A DNA stretch of 64,000 nucleotides from Collinsella aerofaciens (GTDB lineage: Bacteria; Actinomycetota; Coriobacteriia; Coriobacteriales; Coriobacteriaceae): positions 1 to 64,000 of the forward strand of contig NZ_JAHONA010000004.1 in assembly GCF_019131995.1 (NCBI RefSeq), in the 5' to 3' direction. The notes beneath the pieces are model-generated. The model searched no databases. It was not told where the DNA came from and worked only from the letters and a program-made list of their open reading frames with translations. The position numbers and the translations under genes are program-made. Below, one piece after another: positions 1-7,217 of the stretch; the stretch's first letter is position 1; every line of letters starts with the position of its first letter.

Positions 1-35
1 CATCCAAAGATGTCGAAAAATGTCGACTTTGGATG
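1..35. repeat. inverted repeat at window edge
   Basis: Nine-bp arms CATCCAAAG and CTTTGGATG enclose two copies of ATGTCGA separated by AAA. It could be an operator or terminator of a gene beyond the left edge; the window cuts off its context. Confidence 0.4.
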
Positions 36-92
36 CTGGTGTACATGTTTGGGTCGTATGGGTTGGGGCCCTGGACGGACAGAGCGTGCGTA

Positions 93-338
93 CTAGAGCA
101 GGTTTTCCTGCACCCACGCGATGATGTCGCTCGATTCGTAGAGTGGTTTGCCGTCGATGAACAGGCAGGGAACCTGGCGTTTTCCGCCGACGGCGATGAG
201 TGTCTGTTCGGCATCGGAATCGGTCGAGATATTGCGCTCGGGAATGGTCACGCCGTTATCGGCCAAAAAGTGCTTGACCTTTAAGCAATACGGGCAGCCG
301 GTCATAACGTACAGCGCGAGCTCGTGATTAGTAGCCAT
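93..338 (-). CDS. glutaredoxin-like protein
   Basis: An 81-residue glutaredoxin-fold thiol oxidoreductase, presumably cytosolic. The CPYC active site is at residues 15-18, followed by the family's QVPCLFIDG segment (cis-Pro loop) and YESSDII near the C terminus. The length is normal for a monothiol/dithiol glutaredoxin. The ATG at 338 is preferred over an in-frame start further upstream because GGAG lies about 8 nt before it. It may use glutathione or another low-molecular-weight thiol; the sequence does not say which. It is followed by nothing on its strand inside the window. Confidence 0.85.
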   Translation of the reverse strand: MATNHELALYVMTGCPYCLKVKHFLADNGVTIPERNISTDSDAEQTLIAVGGKRQVPCLFIDGKPLYESSDIIAWVQENLL

Positions 339-389
339 AGGTCTCCAATCGGTTGAGGTTTTGATTGAAATACCCAAAGCCGCCGCGGT

Positions 390-1217
390 CTATGCGCGCG
401 TCAACGAAGACTCGATGGCCTGGACCAGAAACGCCGTGGCTCCGGTGGCGCAGGGCTTGTCGTAGTAGTCAACAAAGCGCTGGTCGGCAAGATAACCGTG
501 GGCGAGGCCCAGGTACGCCTCGTCTTGGGGCTCGCATCCCCAGTTGAGAGCAATCCAGCGACGATGCATCGCGACAAGCTTACGAGCCTCGTTGCTCTCT
601 GGGTCGCCAATGCCCATGGCAATTGAGAGCTGGCCCAGAATAGCGCGTTCAAGTTCCTTCATGTCGTTCCATGTCTCGGGGTCCATGTCCAGCAACGCTT
701 CGTTTGCTGCATCGATAGCCTCATCGCCGTAGCGCGCCCGCGCCTCGGCACCGTAGCGCGCCTCGTTTTCCTGCATGGTGCGCCAGCGCTCCAGTTGCGG
801 CAGGACGGCGCCCATGAGCGAGACGGCTTCGTCGAGCGACATGCCGGTGTTTTGTGCCAGGCGCGGGGCACAATCCTCAATCATTGCCTCCATGGTGGTG
901 TCATAGGTGTACTTGCCGTGGTCGTAGCACCACTTGCAGTAATGATCGGTCGCGGTGCCCGTGGCATCGGTGCCGCAGTCGTCGGGCGTGAGTATCATGC
1001 CGCAGCTCTGGCAATAGTGCTCAGGCATTTCGAGCAGGTGGGACAGCGGTTCTCCGGTTACGGCGGCGATGAGCTTCATCATGTCGATGCCCGGTGTGAC
1101 CTCGCCGCGCTCCCACCGGCTGATGGCCTGGCGTGTGACGAAGAGCTTAGCGGCAAGCTGCTCTTGGGTAAGGTGATGGGCGCGACGGACAGCAATGAGC
1201 TTTTCTGCAAAGGCCAT
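390..1217 (-). CDS. XRE-family regulator with zinc ribbon and TipAS-like domain
   Basis: A 275-residue regulator. Residues 1-60 form an XRE helix-turn-helix (LTQEQLAAKLFVTRQAISRWE). Residues about 68-102 form a zinc-ribbon-like module with two CxxC pairs (YCQSCG and YCKWC). The rest is an all-helical region resembling the TipAS ligand-binding domain (MHRRWIALNWG, YLADQRFVDYY). TipAS normally follows a MerR domain and binds thiopeptide-like drugs; here the DNA-binding part is XRE type. AAGGAG lies 6-7 nt before the ATG. It may respond to an amphipathic antibiotic or small ligand; the target is unknown. Confidence 0.8.
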   Translation of the reverse strand: MAFAEKLIAVRRAHHLTQEQLAAKLFVTRQAISRWERGEVTPGIDMMKLIAAVTGEPLSHLLEMPEHYCQSCGMILTPDDCGTDATGTATDHYCKWCYDHGKYTYDTTMEAMIEDCAPRLAQNTGMSLDEAVSLMGAVLPQLERWRTMQENEARYGAEARARYGDEAIDAANEALLDMDPETWNDMKELERAILGQLSIAMGIGDPESNEARKLVAMHRRWIALNWGCEPQDEAYLGLAHGYLADQRFVDYYDKPCATGATAFLVQAIESSLTRA

Positions 1218-1349
1218 AGCGGCTCCTTTCTGCTGGTTGATGGCTTAAGCATACGCGGCGGCAGGCGCCCTTCCAAGCAACCGTTGGTTGCACGACGGGG
1301 GACCGCGGCGAAGAATTGCGCGCAACGCCCCACGCCTCCATGCCGTACA

Positions 1350-2096
1350 ATGACCGGCATGGAACCTATCGCACGCATACATACCGACCTGCCGCAGAAG
1401 TTCGGCATTCCGCGCAACAGCTTTTTGGCGCCCCATCTGCAGGGACGCATTGTCTTTGAGCCGGAATTTGCCTCCAATGCAGCGGTTGAGGGCCTGGACT
1501 CCTTCTCTCACCTGTGGCTGCTGTGGCGCTTCGAAAACGGAACGCCCGGCGGCACGGCTAAGGATATTGCCGTCGACGCTAAAACGCAGGACAGGTCCGG
1601 CACCAACGCAAAATGGTCGAAAACCGTGCGCCCGCCGCGTCTGGGCGGAGCCGAACGTGTGGGAGTGTTTGCCACGCGCAGTCCGTTTCGCCCTAATCCC
1701 ATCGGGCTCACCTGCGTCAAGCTTGATCGTGTCGAGCTCACCGACGATGGCCCCATCATCCATGTGTTGGGGGCCGACCTGCGCGACGGTACGCCCATCT
1801 ACGACATCAAGCCCTACATTCCGTTTGCGGACTGCCACCCGGATGCGACCGGAGGCTGGATCGAGGATGCTCCGTGGCAAGAGCTCGATGTTGAGTTTCC
1901 GCAAGCACTGCAGGATATGGTCCCGCCCGCAAAGCTCCTCGGCTTGGTCGAGGTCCTTCGCCAAGACCCGCGCCGCGCGGGCAGCAAGCACGAGCCACAC
2001 CGCGTCTATCATCTGGCTTACGCCGGGCTCGACATATCGTTTACGGTCGATGAAACCCAGCTAACCGTAGTTGCCGTCAACGACGCGCAAGACTAA
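1350..2096 (+). CDS. trmO: tRNA (N6-threonylcarbamoyladenosine37-N6)-methyltransferase TrmO
   Basis: TsaA/TrmO family protein that N6-methylates t6A37 in tRNA using SAM. Diagnostic segments are GIPRNSFLAPHLQGRIVFEP near the N terminus, HLWLLWRF, and the beta-barrel core FATRSPFRPNPIGLTCVKL, then LRDGTPIYDIKPYIPFAD. The C-terminal ~80 residues are the usual TrmO extension. An open frame continues far upstream but lacks family similarity. ATG at 1350 or 1359 begins the conserved region, and neither has a strong ribosome site, so the exact start is uncertain. It is divergent from the XRE-TipAS gene. Confidence 0.85.
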   Translation: MTGMEPIARIHTDLPQKFGIPRNSFLAPHLQGRIVFEPEFASNAAVEGLDSFSHLWLLWRFENGTPGGTAKDIAVDAKTQDRSGTNAKWSKTVRPPRLGGAERVGVFATRSPFRPNPIGLTCVKLDRVELTDDGPIIHVLGADLRDGTPIYDIKPYIPFADCHPDATGGWIEDAPWQELDVEFPQALQDMVPPAKLLGLVEVLRQDPRRAGSKHEPHRVYHLAYAGLDISFTVDETQLTVVAVNDAQD

Positions 2097-2208
2097 CCAG
2101 CCATTCGTTCGCACCCGTCAAATTAAGCGCCAAACCCCGCGCCAAAACCGCCCACGCTGGTGGACAATAACGCCTACCAAAACAATCAACTTTGCACGGG
2201 AGTCCAGC

Positions 2209-3423
2209 ATGAAATACGACTTCACTTCAATCATCGACCGCCACGGCATGGACGCCATCGCCGTTGACTCTTGGGGCGAGATCCCCGGTATGGCTCCGAA
2301 CGCACCCGACGAGGGCTTCGACCGCATTCCCATGTGGGTGGCCGATATGAACTTTGCCACGGTGCCCACGGTCCGGGAACACATCATTCAGCGCGCCCAG
2401 CACCCCATGTTTGGCTATTTCAATCCGCGCCCCGAGTACTTTGACCGCATCATCGAATGGCAGAGCCGCCGCAATGGCGTCGAGTGCCTGCGCCCTGAAC
2501 ATATCGGCTACGAAAACGGCGTGCTGGGCGGTGTCGTGTCGACACTGCGCGCGTATGTCCAGCCGGGCGATGCGGTGCTGGTCCACAGCCCCACCTACAT
2601 CGGCTTTACCAAGTCCATCGAAGCCGCGGGCTATCGTATTGTCCACAGCCCGCTTAAGCTCGATGACCAGGGCGTGTGGCGCATGGACTTTGAGGACATG
2701 GAGCGCAAACTCGCCCAAAACCACATCCATGCCGCGGTGTTCTGCTCGCCGCACAATCCCTGCGGCCGCGTATGGGAGCGCGACGAGATCGAGCGCGCCA
2801 TGGACATCTATCGCCAGCACGATTGCGTGGTGATCTCGGACGAGATTTGGTCCGATATCATCCTGCCGGGACACAAGCATATTCCGACGCAGTCGGTGAG
2901 CGAGGATGCCCGCATGCGCACGGTTGCCCTCTATGCGCCGAGCAAGACGTTTAACCTGGCGGGTCTGGTCGGCAGCTACCACATTATCTACAACGAGACG
3001 CTGCGCGACCGCGTGTGCGCCGTGTCTAGCAAGACCCACTACAACGAGATGAACGTCCTCTCCATGCATGCGCTTATCGGTGCCTACCAGCCGCAAGGCT
3101 ACGAGTGGGTTGATGAGCTCAACCAGGTGCTTGCCGGCAATATCGAGTACTTCTGCGATTACGTGGACGAGCATTTTGAGGGCGTGAGCTATTCGCGTCC
3201 GCAGGGCACCTACATGGTGTTTCTGGACTGCACCGAGTGGTGCCGCGAGCATGGCCGCGATATTCAGTGGTTACTCGACGAGGGGGCGCGCGTGGGCGTG
3301 GGGTATCAGGACGGCCGCCCGTTCCACGGACCCTGCCACATTCGCGTGAATCTGGCGCTGCCGCTTTCACGCGTAAGGGAGGCGTGCGACCGCCTAGACC
3401 GCTACGTTTTTAATGCACGGTAA
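2209..3423 (+). CDS. MalY/PatB family PLP-dependent aminotransferase (cystathionine beta-lyase type)
   Basis: A 404-residue fold-type I PLP enzyme of the MalY/PatB group, which typically cleaves C-S bonds in cystathionine or cysteine conjugates. Seen: PMWVADMNF near the N terminus, SPHNPCGRVW, SDEIWSDI and the PLP-lysine segment APSKTFNLAGL (Lys about 246), with a C-terminal RVNLALP. GGGAG lies about 8 nt before ATG 2209, so the longer in-frame extension to 2071 is rejected. The substrate cannot be told from sequence: beta-lyase or aminotransferase activity are both possible. Confidence 0.88.
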   Translation: MKYDFTSIIDRHGMDAIAVDSWGEIPGMAPNAPDEGFDRIPMWVADMNFATVPTVREHIIQRAQHPMFGYFNPRPEYFDRIIEWQSRRNGVECLRPEHIGYENGVLGGVVSTLRAYVQPGDAVLVHSPTYIGFTKSIEAAGYRIVHSPLKLDDQGVWRMDFEDMERKLAQNHIHAAVFCSPHNPCGRVWERDEIERAMDIYRQHDCVVISDEIWSDIILPGHKHIPTQSVSEDARMRTVALYAPSKTFNLAGLVGSYHIIYNETLRDRVCAVSSKTHYNEMNVLSMHALIGAYQPQGYEWVDELNQVLAGNIEYFCDYVDEHFEGVSYSRPQGTYMVFLDCTEWCREHGRDIQWLLDEGARVGVGYQDGRPFHGPCHIRVNLALPLSRVREACDRLDRYVFNAR

Positions 3424-3434
3424 GTGTGCGCTGC

Positions 3435-3474
3435 ATGCGGGGCCTTCTGCCAAGTCGGCTAGAAGGCCCCGCAT
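3435..3474. terminator. hairpin after the MalY/PatB gene
   Basis: A 14-bp perfect stem ATGCGGGGCCTTCT / AGAAGGCCCCGCAT encloses a 12-nt loop. No T-run follows, so termination efficiency is uncertain. Confidence 0.6.
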
Positions 3475-3567
3475 GGTAAAACGTCTGTAACCATTGGGCG
3501 CTCGAGTGGTTTCATTTGCTATTATTTTTTAGCATTTCAGTCTGTGAATAGGATCTTCTGGAGCTCG

Positions 3568-4437
3568 ATGAAAAGACCCCGTCGCTCAGTTGTCATATCG
3601 TTGTTTGTTGCGCTTGCAGCAGCGTGTGCCTTTGTCGTAGCGATAGCCGGCTGCTCCGAGTCGAATGGCAGGGCCTCGACGTCTGCATTAGAAGAACTGG
3701 ACGCCTCGCAAGTCAAAGACGACGACCTTAAGACGCTCAACGTCGGCAGCGACCTCTATCCACCGTTTGTGTATACCGACGAGTACGGCGATATTGTTGG
3801 CCTGGATGTCGAGATATTAACCGAGGCTTTGGCCCGCATTGGTTACAAGCCAAAATACCAGCTGATCGATTGGGAAAAGAAGAAAGAGCTGCTGGCGAGC
3901 GGCGAACTCGATTGTGTCATGGGCAGCTTTAGCATGACGGGTCGCGAAAACGAGTATCGTTGGGCCGGTCCGTACCTTGCGAGCCGCCAGGTGGTCGCGG
4001 TCGATCCCGAGAGCGATATCTATACGCTTGCCGATCTTGAGGATAAGATCGTGGCGGTTCAGTCCACCACCAAGCCTGAGGGCATTTTGCTCAATCGCAC
4101 AAATGAAAACGTTCCGCAGATCAAGGAGCTCTATTGCTTTTCGGACCGTTCGTGCCTGAACCCGGCGCTCGTCGAGGGCCTGGTCGACGCCATCGCCGCG
4201 CATGAGTCCTTGCTGCTCACCTACGAAAAAGACTATGGCGTAACGTATCGCATTTTGGATGAGCCGCTGCTAGAGGTTGGTTTGGGCACCGCTTTCGATA
4301 TCAACGATACGCGCGGCATCGACGTCAAGCTCACTCATGCCTACCAAGAAATGCTTGCCGATGGCACCATGGAACGCCTAGTGTCAAAGTACTTTGATGA
4401 CCCTTCGCCATTTTTGAATGTGGAGGGCCTGTCATGA
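3568..4437 (+). CDS. solute-binding protein family 3 lipoprotein
   Basis: A 289-residue extracytoplasmic solute-binding protein of the SBP_bac_3 type. The N terminus is a lipoprotein signal: basic MKRPRR, a hydrophobic stretch, and the lipobox VAIAGC. The mature domain contains LNVGSDLYPPFVYTDEYG and DIVGLDVEILTEALARIGY, then MGSFSMTGRE, typical of amino-acid-like ligand binders. The ATG at 3568 is chosen for a GGAG just upstream; a GTG at 3544 is also possible. The stop overlaps the start of the downstream hybrid kinase (ATGA), so it probably feeds that sensor rather than an ABC importer: no permease genes are nearby. Confidence 0.85.
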   Translation: MKRPRRSVVISLFVALAAACAFVVAIAGCSESNGRASTSALEELDASQVKDDDLKTLNVGSDLYPPFVYTDEYGDIVGLDVEILTEALARIGYKPKYQLIDWEKKKELLASGELDCVMGSFSMTGRENEYRWAGPYLASRQVVAVDPESDIYTLADLEDKIVAVQSTTKPEGILLNRTNENVPQIKELYCFSDRSCLNPALVEGLVDAIAAHESLLLTYEKDYGVTYRILDEPLLEVGLGTAFDINDTRGIDVKLTHAYQEMLADGTMERLVSKYFDDPSPFLNVEGLS

Positions 4438-6626
4438 TCGATGCGCTCGACCAGGCCGCTCAGGAGCGGGGCAATCGTTCGGCAGGGGTATGGCTCCTTG
4501 TCGCTCTGCTGGGGATAGCGCTCTCGGTTGCTGCCGGCATGATGAGCTACGGTTACATGACGGCCCAAGCCGAGCAGCGCTTTGCCGACGTTGTCGATTA
4601 CGTGGCGACGCAGAGCCTTTCCTACGATGCATTCAACAGCGCCTATACGACCAAAAACCTGATTCGCGTTATGGAGATCGCCGGAGAGGCTGCCCGCGAT
4701 ATGGAGCGCGACGGTTCGGTGGATAGCGCCATGCTGGAGCAATATGCCGACCAGTTCAACGTGAGCACGCTGATCGTGACGGACGCATCGGGCAATTTGG
4801 TGTCCGAGTCCTCGACGGGCGATGTGGGCTACGAGTCGCTCGCTGCGTATCTCAAAGAATCACCCGTGCTGGAGGTGGCAACTCATCCGCTTAAGTCCTA
4901 TACCGCCCGCATTACGCTTTCGGATGATTCGGTTGCAGACATTGGTTGCGTGACCCGGCGGGATGGCGAGGGTATCGTTATCGCGGTAAGGCATCAGAGC
5001 GCGAAGGCGGTTGCAAGCAATACGCTCAAACTGCAGAGTTTGCTCGAAGGCTATGAAACCATCGATAGCGGCAATATCGTGATCGAAAGCGACGGCAAGG
5101 TCGTTGCGGCCAATGCCGTTGAACCCACCATATTGGGCGTATTCGATCTGCCTGCAACGGATGTCTTCATTGTCGACGGTATTAAGGATCGATGCCTGGC
5201 TGGTAAGGTCAGATTGGTTAACGCCGACGGCGAGTGGTATTTGGGCACATTTGGAAAAGCGCACAAATTCTATGTGTACACCTATGCCTCGGCGCGGCGT
5301 TACTTTGAGGTTGTCGCGGCTGTTGCTGCCGGCGTGCTGGCGCTCTACAGCGGTGTTATAGCCGTTGTTGTGACGGTGCGTCGCCGCGCTGATCGCCGAC
5401 GTTTGACGGACTTGCTGCAGCAGGAGCGCGACTATGGCGACAAGCTGGCAAAGGCGGCGCGTGAGGCCTCGTCCGCCAACTCGGCAAAGACGGAGTTTCT
5501 GCGTCGCATGAGCCACGATCTGCGCACGCCCATCAACGGCATTCGCGGCATGGTCGAGGTTGGCAATGCCAATGCGGACGATCTGCAAAAACAGACTGAG
5601 TGCCGCTCAAAAATCTGGACGGCATCGGGACTGCTGCTCGACCTTGCCAACGAGGCACTCGATATGAGTCGCCTGGAGAGCGGGCAGGTCGACCTGAACC
5701 TCGTGCCCATAAATTTGGTGGCCCTCAACTGTGAAGTGCGCGATATTCTGGAGCGCCAGGCCGAGGAGCGTCTGGTGACAATTATCTGCGACCAGCAGAC
5801 GCTTGATCATCCCTATGCACGGGTGAGCGTGACGCACCTCAAGCGCTTGTTGCTCAATATTGCCGGCAATGCCGTCAAGTACAACCGCCAGGGCGGCTAT
5901 GTCCGCCTGGTGTGCCGCGAGGTGGAGCCAGCGGATGGCGTCCCCGTCTATGAATACACGATCGCCGATAACGGTATTGGCATGAGCGAGGAGTTCCAAC
6001 AGCACCTCTACGAGCCGTTTTGCCGCGAGGAGCAACAGGTGGAAGGCGCCTCATCGGGGACTGGCCTGGGCGCGCCTATCGCAAAACAGTTGGTCGAGCT
6101 TATGGGCGGAACCATGAGCTTTACGAGCGTCTTGGGGCAGGGGACGACGTTTACCATCCGTCTGCCGTTCGAGAAATGCAAACGCTCCGAGATTCCTCAG
6201 GCAGTTCGCGCGGATGCGGGCGATGGCGATGCGCTCCAGGGCTTGCGCGTTTTGCTCGTAGAGGATAACGATCTGAATGCCGAGATCGCGCAGTTTACGC
6301 TCGGCCGTGCCGGTGCCGTTGTGACGCATGCTAAGGATGGCGAGTCTGCCGTTGAGGCGTTTGCCGCGAGCGCACCGCACGAGTACGACGTGGTGTTGAT
6401 GGACATCATGATGCCTGGCATCGATGGCCTTGAGGCCACGCGTCAGATTCGAGCACTCTATCGCGAGGATGCCGCGACCACGCCGATTATCGCCGTGAGT
6501 GCCAACGCCTTTGCCGACGACCGCAAGCTTTCGCGCGAGGCGGGCATGAACGCGCACCTGAGCAAGCCTGTGAGCTCGCAAGAGCTCGTCGAGGCGCTAG
6601 CGCACATTGCCGCCGACGCTTCATAA
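4434..6626 (+). CDS. hybrid sensor histidine kinase/response regulator
   Basis: A 730-residue membrane hybrid kinase. A transmembrane segment (about 19-42) is followed by an extracytoplasmic domain of about 245 residues and a second membrane segment (about 292-314). The HisKA domain has SHDLRTPINGIRG (His361). The HATPase domain has NIAGNAVKYN, DNGIGM and GTGLGAPIAKQLVELMGG. A C-terminal receiver carries VLMDIMMPG (Asp657) and a conserved Lys in LSKP. There is no output domain, so a phosphotransfer partner must lie elsewhere. It is translationally coupled to the upstream solute-binding lipoprotein by a 4-nt overlap, suggesting that protein presents a ligand to this sensor. Confidence 0.92.
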   Translation: MIDALDQAAQERGNRSAGVWLLVALLGIALSVAAGMMSYGYMTAQAEQRFADVVDYVATQSLSYDAFNSAYTTKNLIRVMEIAGEAARDMERDGSVDSAMLEQYADQFNVSTLIVTDASGNLVSESSTGDVGYESLAAYLKESPVLEVATHPLKSYTARITLSDDSVADIGCVTRRDGEGIVIAVRHQSAKAVASNTLKLQSLLEGYETIDSGNIVIESDGKVVAANAVEPTILGVFDLPATDVFIVDGIKDRCLAGKVRLVNADGEWYLGTFGKAHKFYVYTYASARRYFEVVAAVAAGVLALYSGVIAVVVTVRRRADRRRLTDLLQQERDYGDKLAKAAREASSANSAKTEFLRRMSHDLRTPINGIRGMVEVGNANADDLQKQTECRSKIWTASGLLLDLANEALDMSRLESGQVDLNLVPINLVALNCEVRDILERQAEERLVTIICDQQTLDHPYARVSVTHLKRLLLNIAGNAVKYNRQGGYVRLVCREVEPADGVPVYEYTIADNGIGMSEEFQQHLYEPFCREEQQVEGASSGTGLGAPIAKQLVELMGGTMSFTSVLGQGTTFTIRLPFEKCKRSEIPQAVRADAGDGDALQGLRVLLVEDNDLNAEIAQFTLGRAGAVVTHAKDGESAVEAFAASAPHEYDVVLMDIMMPGIDGLEATRQIRALYREDAATTPIIAVSANAFADDRKLSREAGMNAHLSKPVSSQELVEALAHIAADAS

Positions 6627-6628
6627 GC

Positions 6629-6668
6629 ATATGGCCCGGTTCCAAGGTTGGTTGGAACCGGGCCATAT
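6629..6668. terminator. bidirectional terminator between convergent genes
   Basis: A 16-bp perfect stem (ATATGGCCCGGTTCCA / TGGAACCGGGCCATAT) with an 8-nt loop lies between the hybrid kinase and the convergent flavin-binding protein gene. Confidence 0.75.
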
Positions 6669-6695
6669 TGCTATTTGCGAGACCTGCTGAGGGGC

Positions 6696-7175
6696 TTACT
6701 TTTCCTGAATTTGCTTGCCGCAAAGATGCTCAATCGTAATCTCGTAGAGCTGGACGCCCTTGATGTCTTTGGCGATTTCCTCTTCGACTTCCTCGGCAGA
6801 AGGGTAGTACTTAAGGGCGAGCTGGCGGACTTTGTTCTCGATAAACGCGGGGGTGTCATTCGCCAGGCGACAGCGGCCAAAGACCACGGTGCTCATAACG
6901 TAGGGAGCCCAGTCGCCGTCCTGGTACCACTCGTTGCCGTAAACGGTAAAGCAGACCTTGTCATCGCGCTTGAGTGCGTCGACCTTGTGGCCGGCCTTGG
7001 CGCCATGGAAATAAATCTTGTCGTGCTCGGCGTCAAAGAAGTAGTTGACGGGAATGGCGTACGGGTAGCCATCGTCGCCGTTGACGGCAAAGACGCCGCG
7101 CTTGCAGGTGGCGAGCAGTTTGCGCGCTTCCTCGTCGGTGATGGCGCGTTTCTTTCGACGTAAGGGCCTAAACAT
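6696..7175 (-). CDS. pyridoxamine 5'-phosphate oxidase-like flavin-binding protein
   Basis: A 159-residue split-barrel protein of the PNPOx-like/NimA superfamily, which binds FMN or a similar flavin. The family pattern is visible: GVFAVNGDDGYPYAIPVNYFF, KIYFHGAKAGHKVDALKRDDKVCFTV and VVFGRCRL. The start at 7175 has AGGAAG about 8 nt upstream. Relatives include nitroimidazole reductases and general reductases, but the substrate cannot be deduced. It converges on the hybrid kinase and sits just downstream of the second kinase gene on the same strand. Confidence 0.82.
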   Translation of the reverse strand: MFRPLRRKKRAITDEEARKLLATCKRGVFAVNGDDGYPYAIPVNYFFDAEHDKIYFHGAKAGHKVDALKRDDKVCFTVYGNEWYQDGDWAPYVMSTVVFGRCRLANDTPAFIENKVRQLALKYYPSAEEVEEEIAKDIKGVQLYEITIEHLCGKQIQEK

Positions 7176-7217
7176 CGTTGGCTTCCTTTCTGGTCGTGCG
7201 TGGTGGTTGAGCACAAA

